A stretch of 33,666 bases of DNA, from contig BOAV01000021.1 in NCBI GenBank assembly GCA_026002045.1, forward strand, positions 1 through 33,666, given 5' to 3'. A model generated the notes under the pieces. It was given only the letters and a program-made list of their open reading frames with translations. It had not been told where the DNA came from and ran no database searches. Positions 21,243 through 29,820 of this stretch are shown in pieces. This DNA comes from Spirochaetia bacterium. Its GTDB lineage: Bacteria; Spirochaetota; Spirochaetia; Treponematales; Breznakiellaceae. How positions within the stretch are numbered: position 1 is the stretch's first letter; each line of letters begins with the position of its first letter. A program made the position numbers and the translations under genes.

Positions 21243-22565
21243 ATGACCATAGATAATGCGCTGCAAAATCTGGATAACGAAAAAACAGTAAAGCTGTTTT
21301 CTGAAATTTACGGGCCCGGTGAATCCGTTTTTGCCGGGCAGAAAAGACGGTACACAAATTTAATCGAACAGTTCAGGAAACGTTTTGGGGATGATGAGAT
21401 CCGCATTTTCAGCTGTCCCGGACGCAGTGAGATTGGGGGGAACCACACGGATCATAACCACGGCAAGGTACTTGCGGCGAGCATCCAGAAGGACTGTATC
21501 GCCGTCATTTCAAAAACTATTGACAACAGTATTTCTATTTACGATGAATGCTATCATGAAGACTACCGTATAGACTTAAAGGGCGGCCTTGCGCCGGTGC
21601 AGAATGAAAAAGGGTCCATCGCCCTGGTGCGGGGTATTGCGGCGGGCTTTGGGAAAATGAGTTTTACCGCAGGGGGCTTCAAGGCCTGTGTTTCAAGTGA
21701 AGTCCTTTCGGGATCGGGGGTAAGTTCCTCCGCCGCCTTCGAGATGCTTATCTGCGGCATATTGAACCGGCTTTACAACAACGGGAAAATCCCGGTTGAA
21801 CAGCGTGCACGTATCGGGCAGTATGCGGAGAATAACTATTGGGGCAAAAATTCAGGGCTCCTTGATCAGATGGCCTGTGCCTTTGGCGGAATGGTGGCGA
21901 TGGATTTTAAGGATCCTTCGGCCCCGGTAGTTAAAGAAATTCCCTTTGATTTTGCCGCCCAAAATTACCGCCTCATTCTGGTTGATACCGGGGGCAGCCA
22001 TGCAAATCTAAGCGAAGCCTATTCAGCCATCCCCGGTGAAATGAAATCGGTTGCATCCTTTTTTGGAAAAGAAGTGCTGCGGGATGTTCCCCTGAAAGAC
22101 ATTATAAAAAATCTTCCCACACTTCGCAGTAAATATGGGGACCGGGCGGTGCTCCGTTCTTTACATTTTGTTGAAGAAAACAGCCGGGTCGATGCGGAAG
22201 TCAAGGCACTTGGAGAAAATGATTTCTCCGCCTTTTTGCATCTGGTAAATGAATCGGGGGATTCTTCATACAAATGGCTGCAAAACGTGGCCATCCCGAC
22301 CGATTCCATGACCGAACAAAAGATACCGGTCTGCCTTGCCCTCACGGAACTTTTCTTTCACCTTCATAACATTGAAGGGGCCTGCCGTGTTCACGGGGGA
22401 GGCTTTGCGGGTGTTATCCAGGTTTTTATTCCCACAGAAAATGTCGGTGAATATACTGCATGGATGCTTCAGGGGCTGGGAGTTTCCGAAGACTTAGCGT
22501 CTTCGGAAGGCCCGGTTTTTGTCATGTCTGTCCGTCATCAGGGATTTTTGGAAATAGAACTATAA
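21243..22565 (+). CDS. galK: Galactokinase (GHMP family)
   Basis: Phosphorylates galactose at C1, first step of the Leloir pathway. The galactokinase signature appears as PGRSEIGGNHTDHNHG (residues 59-74; Ser replaces the usual Asn after GR), and the GHMP ATP loop as LSGSGVSSSAAFEM; a late GGGFAG motif is also present. ATG 21243 overlaps the frame end of alpha-galactosidase as TAATAATG, with GGGGG eight bases upstream; the open frame extends upstream but only mirrors the galactosidase. At 440 residues it is longer than most bacterial GalK. Its last 28 bases overlap the end of the convergent GH13 gene. No galT or galE is in the window. Confidence 0.92.
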   Translation: MTIDNALQNLDNEKTVKLFSEIYGPGESVFAGQKRRYTNLIEQFRKRFGDDEIRIFSCPGRSEIGGNHTDHNHGKVLAASIQKDCIAVISKTIDNSISIYDECYHEDYRIDLKGGLAPVQNEKGSIALVRGIAAGFGKMSFTAGGFKACVSSEVLSGSGVSSSAAFEMLICGILNRLYNNGKIPVEQRARIGQYAENNYWGKNSGLLDQMACAFGGMVAMDFKDPSAPVVKEIPFDFAAQNYRLILVDTGGSHANLSEAYSAIPGEMKSVASFFGKEVLRDVPLKDIIKNLPTLRSKYGDRAVLRSLHFVEENSRVDAEVKALGENDFSAFLHLVNESGDSSYKWLQNVAIPTDSMTEQKIPVCLALTELFFHLHNIEGACRVHGGGFAGVIQVFIPTENVGEYTAWMLQGLGVSEDLASSEGPVFVMSVRHQGFLEIEL

Positions 22566-24238
22566 TATACCCTTGTCTCATAGGGCATTATTACTTTCTT
22601 CTCCGTCTCTGTGTCATGGTAGTTTCCGATCAAGAGTTTATCGTCATCATTCCGCAGAGCATCGATATCAATACCGGTAATCCTTTGGGAAGTAAAATTA
22701 CACAGTACCAGGATGGATGCATCCTCAAAACGGCGGTGGTACACAAAAAGCCTTTCATCCTCCGGCAGCAAAAGTTCATAATCACCATATACGATAACCG
22801 GATATTCCTTGCGTAACCGTATCAGCCGCTTGTAAAAACTAAACACCGATTCAGGATCACTAACCTGAGCGGCGGCATTTATTGTTTTATAGTTGGGATT
22901 TATCCCCATCCAGGGAGTTCCGGCGCTGAACCCCGCATTTTTACCATCATCCCACTGCATGGGGGTACGGGCATTGTCACGGCTCAATTTCCGTATGCCC
23001 TTCATCATTTCCTCATGGGTGAGCAGTTTCTTTTCCGTCACCAATTCCCTGTAGGCATTGTGGATCTCCACATCATTACATTCCTCAAGGCTGTTAAAAG
23101 GATAATTAGTCATCCCCAGTTCCTCGCCTTGGTAAATGTAGGGGGTGCCCTGCATCATGTGGAGGCAGGCGGCCAGCATCTTGGCGCTTAATACACGCAG
23201 TTCTTCTGTGGAGTCATTTCCAAAACGGGAAACAATACGGGGCTGATCGTGGTTGTCCCAATAGAGGCTGTTCCAGGCCCTGCCGTGGAGAGCGGTCTGC
23301 CAGCGGGAAAGTATCTTCTTTAATTTGGGAAGATCCAATGGCAGGGGCTTCCATTTTCCCAATGTTTTATCATGATCAACCCAAGTGTGTTCAAACTGAA
23401 ACACCATGTTGAGTTCCTTCCCGTCATTGCCCGCATAGAGGGGCGCGGTGTCCACAGTAACACTGGAGGTTTCCCCCACGGTCATAATGCCGTACCGGGA
23501 CAGAACCTTTTGGTTCATCTCCTTGAGGTATTCGTGCACACCGGGATTGCCGAAACAGGTTTCCGCCTTCCCCCCGGATACGGCAAGAGCGGAAGCGGGT
23601 TTATCAATGGCGTCGATCACATCCATGCGGAAGCCGTCGACGCCCTTGTCGAGCCACCATTTCATCATATCAAATATTGCGTTCCGCACATCAGGATTTG
23701 CCCAGTTCAGATCCGGCTGGGCCGCAGCAAAATTGTGCATATAGTACTGCCCGGTTTTTTCATCCTTTGTCCAAGCGGAGCCGGAAAAAACGCTGCGCAG
23801 GTCATTGGGCAAGCCACCCTCCGGGTGGCAGCCGCCCTTAAAACCGTCCCGCCAGATATACCAATCCCGTTTGGGATTATCGACGGAGGAGCGGGATTCG
23901 ATAAACCACGGGTGCCGATCCGAACTGTGGTTTACCACCAGATCCATGAGTATCTTGAGGCCCCGCTTGTGGGATTCAGAGAGCAACTTTTCAAAATCTT
24001 CCATGGTTCCAAACTCGTCCATGATCGCCCGGTAATCACTGATATCATACCCGTTATCCACATTGGGGGATGCGTACACCGGCGAAAGCCAGATCACATC
24101 AACCCCTAAATCTTTGAGGTAATCCAGCCGTTGGGTAATACCGTTAAGGTCCCCCACGCCGCTGCCGGTCGAATCCTGAAAACTGCGGGGGTAAATTTGA
24201 TACACCACCGCCTCTTTCCACCAAGTCTTTTTTTCCAT
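22538..24238 (-). CDS. GH13 alpha-glucosidase, probably oligo-1,6-glucosidase
   Basis: Hydrolyses short alpha-glucosides in the cytoplasm. The start WWKEAVVYQIYPRSFQDS is typical of the GH13 glucosidase subfamily; catalytic residues are Asp206 (DGFRMDVID), Glu256 (TVGET) and Asp331 (WDNHDQPR). The residue after the nucleophile is Val207; in this subfamily Val there goes with alpha-1,6 bonds (isomaltose, panose), whereas maltases carry Thr or Ala. 566 residues, normal length. An AAGGA site lies nine bases before ATG 24238. Last gene of the transporter operon, 45 bases after the second permease. Trehalose-6-phosphate hydrolase is a less likely alternative. Confidence 0.92.
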   Translation of the reverse strand: MEKKTWWKEAVVYQIYPRSFQDSTGSGVGDLNGITQRLDYLKDLGVDVIWLSPVYASPNVDNGYDISDYRAIMDEFGTMEDFEKLLSESHKRGLKILMDLVVNHSSDRHPWFIESRSSVDNPKRDWYIWRDGFKGGCHPEGGLPNDLRSVFSGSAWTKDEKTGQYYMHNFAAAQPDLNWANPDVRNAIFDMMKWWLDKGVDGFRMDVIDAIDKPASALAVSGGKAETCFGNPGVHEYLKEMNQKVLSRYGIMTVGETSSVTVDTAPLYAGNDGKELNMVFQFEHTWVDHDKTLGKWKPLPLDLPKLKKILSRWQTALHGRAWNSLYWDNHDQPRIVSRFGNDSTEELRVLSAKMLAACLHMMQGTPYIYQGEELGMTNYPFNSLEECNDVEIHNAYRELVTEKKLLTHEEMMKGIRKLSRDNARTPMQWDDGKNAGFSAGTPWMGINPNYKTINAAAQVSDPESVFSFYKRLIRLRKEYPVIVYGDYELLLPEDERLFVYHRRFEDASILVLCNFTSQRITGIDIDALRNDDDKLLIGNYHDTETEKKVIMPYETRVYYSSISKNP

Positions 24239-24253
24239 ACCGGTTTTCCTTTT

Positions 24254-24271
24254 CGCGATAATTTTACCGCG
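24254..24271. promoter_or_regulatory. Imperfect palindrome before the GH13 gene
   Basis: CGCGATAATTTTACCGCG pairs at seven of nine positions, with mismatches at pair 5 and the centre. A related half, TTTTACCGCG, recurs at 24290-24299. It could be a protein-binding site or a weak mRNA hairpin between permease and glucosidase. Weak call. Confidence 0.3.
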
Positions 24272-24283
24272 ATGATTTTTTTG

Positions 24284-25123
24284 TTACGATTTTACCGCGC
24301 CGTTTGTTACGCCCGCTATAATCCACCGCTGGAAGAAGATGTAAACAAGCACCACGGGGAATAAAACCAAAATATAAGAAGCAAAGGCCAGATTGTAGTT
24401 TGTTGAAAACTGTGTCTGGAACACATACTGTGACAACTGGAGGGTCTGGTTATCCGCCTTGGTGAGCAGCAAGAGGGGCATAAGAAAATCGTTCCATGTC
24501 CACATGACGCTCAGAATTGCTACCGTAGAATGTATGGGCTTCATAATCGGAAATACAATTCTGATAAAAGTCTGAATAGGATTTAGTCCCTCTATTAAAG
24601 CTGCTTCCTCGATTGATTTCGGAAGGCTCCGCACATAGCCACAGTACAGAAAGGTATTCATGGGCAGCCCAAAGACGATGTACAGAAAGGTAATGCCCAG
24701 AATATTATCAAGGTGAAAGAAACTGGCCTGTTTTACCAATGGCAGCATTAATACCTGGAAGGGAATAAACATGGCGCTGATAAAGTAGTAATACACCAGA
24801 TTAAAAAATTTGCTCCTGTTGCGGTTCCGGGTAATGGCATAAGCTGCGGCGCTGTTGGTAACAAGCGTAAAGGGTAGGCAAATAACGGTAATAATCAAGG
24901 TATTGAGGAATTTACGGGGATAGTCGGTCATCTTCCAGGCTTCTGCAAAATTTTGAAAAACAAAGGGATGCGGCAGGCTGAGTACACGGGCCATCTGTGT
25001 GGTATCTTTCAGGGCGACCACCAGAGTAATGTACAAAACTCCAAGGATAAAAATTACCGCCCCGATAAACAACAGTAGGGTAACCGGCCAATTACAGGAT
25101 TTTTTTGGCGTAGGACTACTCAT
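24284..25123 (-). CDS. ABC sugar transporter permease (MalG-like)
   Basis: Inner-membrane subunit of a CUT1-type carbohydrate importer. Six hydrophobic helices are visible, and the cytoplasmic EAA loop reads EEAALIEGLNPIQTFIRIVFP, which docks on the ATPase. ATG 25123 is chosen because GGGAG lies at suitable distance and the start overlaps the end of the first permease by eight bases; the frame is open to 25144. 279 residues, normal. No ATP-binding subunit is encoded in the cluster, so a shared MsmK-type ATPase elsewhere is likely. Confidence 0.92.
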   Translation of the reverse strand: MSSPTPKKSCNWPVTLLLFIGAVIFILGVLYITLVVALKDTTQMARVLSLPHPFVFQNFAEAWKMTDYPRKFLNTLIITVICLPFTLVTNSAAAYAITRNRNRSKFFNLVYYYFISAMFIPFQVLMLPLVKQASFFHLDNILGITFLYIVFGLPMNTFLYCGYVRSLPKSIEEAALIEGLNPIQTFIRIVFPIMKPIHSTVAILSVMWTWNDFLMPLLLLTKADNQTLQLSQYVFQTQFSTNYNLAFASYILVLFPVVLVYIFFQRWIIAGVTNGAVKS

Positions 25124-25982
25124 ATTTTTTCTCCCTTTTCTCAAGGACTTTCATCTGGAACAAGGATATGGCGACAACAACGAGAAAAAGCACCGCCGCG
25201 TTTGCGCTTTGGTAGGCGAATTGTCCGCCGTTAAAGCCCCGTTTGTAGATAAGCACCGCAATGGTTTGGGTTGTGGTGCCGGGGCCGCCGTTTGTCAGGG
25301 CAAGCACCTGGTCAAACATCATCAGAAAACCCTTCCCGCACAAAACCATGTTGATGGTGAAAAATGGAGCGATCAGGGGGAAGGTGATTTTAAAAAAAGT
25401 CCGCAGTCCGGTACAGCCGTCAATGGACGCCGCTTCGTAAACATCCAGGTCCACGCTTTGCAGCCCGGAAAGGTAAATGATGGTGTTAAAAGCAAGGGAC
25501 TGCCAGACGGTTACAAAGAGTATCCCAAGCCATGCATTATTGGTCCCCAGTATATTGACCGACAGGGCGGGAATTCCAAGGGCCCTGCCCCATACGGGAA
25601 TGACGTTGGCAAATATCTGTTTGAAAACATAACTTACCACCAAAGACCCCAGTATATACGGCAGGAAGTAGACGGCCCGTAAAAAATTTTTATATTTTAT
25701 CTTTGCGTTCAGTCCGCAGGCTATGGCCATGCTGAGAATATTTACCAGCAGGGTAGCGCAGATGGTAAACTTGAAGGTAAAAAGATATGCTTCCGCAATG
25801 CGCGGGTCCCTGAACATCTGGGTGTAATTATGAAGCCCGGAAAATTCCCAATTCCCGAATCCCTTCCAGTTGGTAAAGCTGTAGAACAAACCCTGCAAAA
25901 AAGGAAGGGTATGGAGCGCAAAGAAGACAACCACCAACGGCACAACCATCAAATAGAAATAGATCGATATCTTGCTTTTCAC
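25116..25982 (-). CDS. ABC sugar transporter permease (MalF-like)
   Basis: Partner of the MalG-like permease. Six predicted helices, with the EAA loop EAASIDGCTGLRTFFKITFP near residue 200. GTG 25982 is preferred because GGGGGA lies six bases upstream; TTG 25988 would touch that site directly. The gene follows the binding protein by 23 bases and overlaps the next permease. At 288 residues it lacks the large N-terminal extension of enterobacterial MalF, as is usual in this family outside enteric bacteria. Confidence 0.92.
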   Translation of the reverse strand: MKSKISIYFYLMVVPLVVVFFALHTLPFLQGLFYSFTNWKGFGNWEFSGLHNYTQMFRDPRIAEAYLFTFKFTICATLLVNILSMAIACGLNAKIKYKNFLRAVYFLPYILGSLVVSYVFKQIFANVIPVWGRALGIPALSVNILGTNNAWLGILFVTVWQSLAFNTIIYLSGLQSVDLDVYEAASIDGCTGLRTFFKITFPLIAPFFTINMVLCGKGFLMMFDQVLALTNGGPGTTTQTIAVLIYKRGFNGGQFAYQSANAAVLFLVVVAISLFQMKVLEKREKKYE

Positions 25983-26005
25983 AGCCAATCCCCCTTTCTT
26001 TATCG

Positions 26006-27253
26006 TTATTGCAGGGCGTTATATTCGGTGTCCGCAGCCTGAAGCGTTTCCCTGATATTTTGAACACTGTTCATTTTGTTGGTATAGTTCAAGGCAAACT
26101 TGGACAGAATTGCCGCGAGGTCAAAACCCGCAGGATAACTGTGATCGATAAAGTCAGACACACGGCCTGCGGCAATGGTATCCTTAACGCCCTGTACGGT
26201 GGGATTATTCTGCTCAACCCCCTTAACGGCGCTGAAGGCGAACTGCTCATCAACGTATTGCTGTGCAATTTCCGGCCTGGTCATGAACTCAAGGAATTTC
26301 AACGCCGCATCCTTGTTTTTAGTAGTGGCGGAAACCGCAAAGCCCACATCGATGCCGGAGGTAATAGTGTTTCTGTTTTTGTCATTGGATGAGGGGAAGG
26401 TCAGCATATCAACATTCATGCCGGGATTTGTCTTGAGGAATTCGGCGATAGCCCAATTGCCGTTGATCATCATCGCAGCCTTGCCCTCCGCAAAGGCCTT
26501 GTTGCCGTCGTCATAGCCGGTGCCCATAAAATCGTTCCCGCAGAGATCGAGGATCTGGATGTATTGTTCCAGAATCTTCTCATGGGTGCCGAAAAAAGTT
26601 GCTGTGCCCTTTGCACGGTCAACGCCGAAGTTCGCCGGGGCAAGCACCGGGGCCATGCTGTTCCAGCTCGGAAGGGTCGTCCAGGAGTCCCCAAAGGTAA
26701 GCAGGAAGGGATTAACCCCCGCCGCCTTAAAGGTCTTTGCCGCCGCAAGCAGGGCATCCCAGGTTTCGGGGACCGCCACGTTATACTGGGCAAAAATGTC
26801 CCTGTTGTAGAGAATCCCCGAACCGTTGGCCGCATAGGGGATACCGTAGGGAATCTTTGACTTGTCGGTGTGCAGATCGTAGAGCATCTGCTGATAGCTG
26901 CCGTTAATCCGGGAAAGGAATTCCTGACCGGAAAGGTCCATCAAAACTCCGGCATCGGCAAGATCCCGGTAGTTTGCATCGCCCCCCAGGGCAAGCAGAT
27001 CCGGTATGTCATTCTTGGTTAAGCGGCTCCGCAGAACCGTACCTGCATCGGGAAGGTTCATGAGGTTAACGGTGATATCCGGATTCTCCGCCTGGAAGGC
27101 GCTTATCAGCCTCTGATAGGTTGCCTGGTTCTCGGGTTTCGTCGAGAAGAGTTCAATGGTGACTTTGCCGGGGGCAGCAGAGCCGGGTTTCTTTTCGCAG
27201 CCGCTCACCAGCAGGGCCGCGATAACGAGTAAGGAAAACAGTGCCTTTTTCAT
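26006..27253 (-). CDS. ABC sugar-binding lipoprotein
   Basis: Extracytoplasmic solute-binding protein of family 1. The signal peptide ends in a lipobox, LLVSGCEKK, with the lipidated Cys at residue 19; spirochaetes tolerate such loosely defined lipoboxes. The mature part shows binding-protein motifs: IELFSTKPENQATYQRLISAFQ, PYAANGSGILYNRDIF, and GKAAMMINGNWAI. AGGAGG lies six bases before ATG 27253, a strong site suited to a protein needed in excess. First gene of the LacI-controlled operon. The ligand is probably an alpha-linked oligosaccharide, from the neighbouring glycosidases. Confidence 0.94.
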   Translation of the reverse strand: MKKALFSLLVIAALLVSGCEKKPGSAAPGKVTIELFSTKPENQATYQRLISAFQAENPDITVNLMNLPDAGTVLRSRLTKNDIPDLLALGGDANYRDLADAGVLMDLSGQEFLSRINGSYQQMLYDLHTDKSKIPYGIPYAANGSGILYNRDIFAQYNVAVPETWDALLAAAKTFKAAGVNPFLLTFGDSWTTLPSWNSMAPVLAPANFGVDRAKGTATFFGTHEKILEQYIQILDLCGNDFMGTGYDDGNKAFAEGKAAMMINGNWAIAEFLKTNPGMNVDMLTFPSSNDKNRNTITSGIDVGFAVSATTKNKDAALKFLEFMTRPEIAQQYVDEQFAFSAVKGVEQNNPTVQGVKDTIAAGRVSDFIDHSYPAGFDLAAILSKFALNYTNKMNSVQNIRETLQAADTEYNALQ

Positions 27254-27276
27254 AAAAAACCTCCTATATCAAGCAT

Positions 27277-27292
27277 AGTATTACGTAACACT
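27277..27292. promoter_or_regulatory. LacI-type operator O2
   Basis: AGTATTACGTAACACT, one mismatch from a perfect palindrome and the same core (TTACGTAA) as O1. It lies about 35-50 bases into the predicted transcript, just before the ribosome-binding site of the binding-protein gene. Confidence 0.8.
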
Positions 27293-27332
27293 TTTTTTAA
27301 ATATATTTTCAAATGGCTTTTTCTATAATTTC

Positions 27333-27361
27333 ATTGTAGGTTATCATCAGGATAATGTCAA
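27333..27361 (-). promoter_or_regulatory. Promoter of the ABC transporter operon
   Basis: Minus strand: TTGACA (27361-27356), 17 bases, TACAAT (27338-27333). The -35 box overlaps operator O1 by two bases, and O2 lies downstream of the start, so repressor binding would block both entry and early elongation. Confidence 0.88.
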
Positions 27362-27377
27362 GTGTTACGTAACACTT
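27360..27377. promoter_or_regulatory. LacI-type operator O1
   Basis: AAGTGTTACGTAACACTT is a perfect 18-base palindrome next to the -35 box. Its centre is 84 bases from that of O2, eight turns of B-DNA. The LacI-type gene ends 32 bases upstream, the obvious candidate regulator. Confidence 0.9.
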
Positions 27378-27408
27378 TTCTTTAAAAAAATGAAAAAAGG
27401 TCTGTTTT

Positions 27409-28431
27409 TCATATTTTAGCCACGCTGTCCCGGATGCTTAAGCTTACGGGCAGACGGATCTGGTTCTGTTCGGGCTTTTCCTTACGGATCAGGGTGAGCA
27501 CCTGGTTTATGGCATAAAAGGCCTTTTGGGACACATCCTGCTTTACCGTGGTCAGTTGGGGCCGGACCTGGGTGGCAAAAATATTGTCATCGAAGCCGGC
27601 GACCGATATGTCCCGGGGTATCCGTATCCCCTTGTCCTGAAAGAGGTTCACGGAATCGGCGGCCAGATAATCGGAGGCAAAAAACAGGGCGGTGTAATTG
27701 TGCAGCCTGCGGGCGGCAAATCGGGTCAGATCCCGGTGGCGCTCTTCACTCAGGTAGCTTGCGTAAATAAAGTCTTCAGGCAAAAAAGACAGCCCGTGCT
27801 CCGCCATGGCGGTCTTGCAGCCCTGGAGACGTTCATGGTCCAGGCCGACCGGCGGCTTTTCATCGGCTACAAAGGCAATCCGTTCATGGCCCTGGGCTAT
27901 CAAATACTCGGTCATCATATAAGCGCCCTGCCAATCCTGCAGCCCGATATTGTTGTATTGGATGCCCTTATGTTGTACGTACTGATCGATAAAAACCACG
28001 GGAATGCTGGTACGCTGCATAATGGTACGGCAATCATCGGAACCGCCGCCAAGCACGACCATCCCTTCGATGTTCCATGACATGGCCATCCGCAGAATTT
28101 CTTCCACATCCGCCGAAATATAGAGCATCATGAAATAACCCCTGGTACGTATTTCATGCTCCAGGGACCCGATAATCTCGGCAAAAAAGGGTGCCTGCAT
28201 GGCATTGAGTTTATCCCGGCGGTCATAGATCATTACAACGCCGATAATTTTTGACCCGTATTGCCCCAGGGTTCTGCCGCTCATATTGGCGACATAGTTA
28301 TTATCCTTAATGGCCCGCTGCACCCGTTCCAGGGTCCCGGTTGTCATTTTTTCTACCCGGCCATGCAGTACATTGGATACGGTGCTCGGGCTGACATGGG
28401 CGATTTCCGCGATGCGCTTCATGGTGATCAT
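27409..28431 (-). CDS. LacI-family transcriptional repressor
   Basis: DNA-binding regulator of 340 residues. The N-terminal helix-turn-helix and hinge read MKRIAEIAHVSPSTVSNVLHG, and the rest is a periplasmic-binding-protein-like sensor domain (GVVMIYDRRDKLNA, GHERIAFVADEKPPVG, ISVAGFDDN). The two palindromes downstream have the symmetric form expected of its operators. ATG 28431 is used; ATG 28422, three codons on, is equally possible and neither has a clear ribosome-binding site. It lies 53 bases after the alarmone synthetase gene on the same strand with no visible terminator, so they may share a message. The inducer is presumably the transported sugar or a product of it. Confidence 0.93.
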   Translation of the reverse strand: MITMKRIAEIAHVSPSTVSNVLHGRVEKMTTGTLERVQRAIKDNNYVANMSGRTLGQYGSKIIGVVMIYDRRDKLNAMQAPFFAEIIGSLEHEIRTRGYFMMLYISADVEEILRMAMSWNIEGMVVLGGGSDDCRTIMQRTSIPVVFIDQYVQHKGIQYNNIGLQDWQGAYMMTEYLIAQGHERIAFVADEKPPVGLDHERLQGCKTAMAEHGLSFLPEDFIYASYLSEERHRDLTRFAARRLHNYTALFFASDYLAADSVNLFQDKGIRIPRDISVAGFDDNIFATQVRPQLTTVKQDVSQKAFYAINQVLTLIRKEKPEQNQIRLPVSLSIRDSVAKI

Positions 28432-28484
28432 GTTGTTTGTATTACCATAAAAACATTGAAAGGGTATAGCGGCGCAGAGTATTG

Positions 28485-29723
28485 TTACATTTTTAATTTA
28501 TCGCGGAGAAGGTCGCGCAATTTTTGGACCATTTTGTTATCCGGCTCAAGGGCAAGGGACGCCTCGCAGTCCCCAAGGGCCTGAGGATAGTCCCCGATAT
28601 GGTAATAAGCCTGACCGCGCCTGAACAGGCAGAAGGACTGGTAGGGGTTTAGCTTCAGGGAAAGGGAAAAATCCTCCGCCGCTTCGTTATACCGCTGCAG
28701 CACCTCCCATACCACCCCCCGGTAATAGGCGGCCTTATAGGATTTTGCATCCCATTTAAGGGAATGGCTGAAATCTTCAATAGCTTCCTGGTATTTTGAC
28801 TGGGCAAAATAGGCCATGCCCCGGTGTTTATAGATAAGAGAACGGATTGTATCATCGATTTTCATTTCCAGAATACGGCTGTAAAAAGAAATTGCCTCCT
28901 TGAACTGATTTTTATTATGGGCATAGAGGGCGTTAAGGAGGAGATCGTCCACGGAGCCGCCGGAGGGCGGCAGCTTATCCGCCGCCGTTAATACCCCCGC
29001 CGCTTCCCGTTGTTGGACCTCAGGGGTATCAAAAAGCAGGGCATCGGTGGATTCTTCGATCTTCTGGAAAAAGGATTCCCGCCGTTTTCCCAATTCCCCG
29101 TTAAGCTGCCGCTGATAGGTCCGCACCTCCTGGAAAACGATATCCGCCAGGGACAGGCTGGCGTTCACCGCGGCGAGTTTTCGCTTCATGGGCTCATCGA
29201 AGGGGGTGAATTCCGCCTTGTACACCAGCTCATGCTCCACCTCCGCCCAGGCGTCCTGCAAAATAGTACGGATCTGGATCTCCGCCACATCGGAGCCGGA
29301 ATAACCCCGGGCTTTTACGATGTCCCGGGGGATTTTTACCAACAGGTGGGTGGATTCATACCCAAATTCCTTAAAAGAGTAATTTGACCCCTTCTTTTCC
29401 ACCTCGATAACCTCAAAATTTTCCTTAATGAGTTTTACCGCCGCATCAAGATTTTCAAGGAAGGGACAAACGATTCGGATTCCGATAAGATCGGTAATTA
29501 CCACCGGCTCGGGGCTGTCTTTTTCTTTTAAAATACGAAGATATTTCTTAAAAAAACTGGCAAAATCCTTGGGACGGCCCTTTACCAGGGGCCGGGAACC
29601 AAGACCCGCAACCGTTTTCTCAACCAGCGCTTCCAGATCGCCGGTCGTCAAGGCCCGAACCTTCGAATATTTTTCATATTCCTGTCTGAGGGTATTCTGC
29701 TCCGGAAGTGTACCAGGATTCAT
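28485..29723 (-). CDS. RelA/SpoT-type alarmone synthetase fused to TPR repeats
   Basis: Predicted (p)ppGpp synthetase without a hydrolase domain. The synthetase covers about residues 25-210: VKGRPKDFASFFKK binds ATP, Asp78 in ITDLIGIRI and Glu148 in EIQIRTILQDAWAEVEHELVYK are the catalytic acids, and YESTHLLV contacts the GTP side. After a linker, residues 270-412 form about four tetratricopeptide repeats (for example KEAISFYSRILEM, QEAIEDFSHSLKWD, NEAAEDFSLSLKLN, PQALGDCEASLALEP). The C-terminal TPR block probably binds a protein partner that controls synthesis. AGAGG lies eight bases before ATG 29723. Monocistronic or with lacI downstream. Confidence 0.88.
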   Translation of the reverse strand: MNPGTLPEQNTLRQEYEKYSKVRALTTGDLEALVEKTVAGLGSRPLVKGRPKDFASFFKKYLRILKEKDSPEPVVITDLIGIRIVCPFLENLDAAVKLIKENFEVIEVEKKGSNYSFKEFGYESTHLLVKIPRDIVKARGYSGSDVAEIQIRTILQDAWAEVEHELVYKAEFTPFDEPMKRKLAAVNASLSLADIVFQEVRTYQRQLNGELGKRRESFFQKIEESTDALLFDTPEVQQREAAGVLTAADKLPPSGGSVDDLLLNALYAHNKNQFKEAISFYSRILEMKIDDTIRSLIYKHRGMAYFAQSKYQEAIEDFSHSLKWDAKSYKAAYYRGVVWEVLQRYNEAAEDFSLSLKLNPYQSFCLFRRGQAYYHIGDYPQALGDCEASLALEPDNKMVQKLRDLLRDKLKM

Positions 29724-29743
29724 TATTCGAGCCTCTATGTTAT

Positions 29744-29785
29744 AAAAAAAGACTGTCTAAAAACCTTTTGGTTCTCAGACAGCCT
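29744..29785 (-). terminator. Rho-independent terminator of flaA
   Basis: Minus strand: GGCTGTCTGAGAACC pairs with GGTTTTTAGACAGTC across an AAAA loop (two G-T pairs), then seven T. A strong stop between flaA and the alarmone synthetase gene. Confidence 0.9.
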
Positions 29786-29820
29786 TTTTCGTCTTTTCAG
29801 CTAAACTTACCTAAGCAAGC

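Noticed and set aside
23372..24109. 245-codon plus-strand frame opposite the GH13 gene
   Set aside because: The GH13 gene carries all catalytic motifs on the minus strand; the opposite frame shows no family features.
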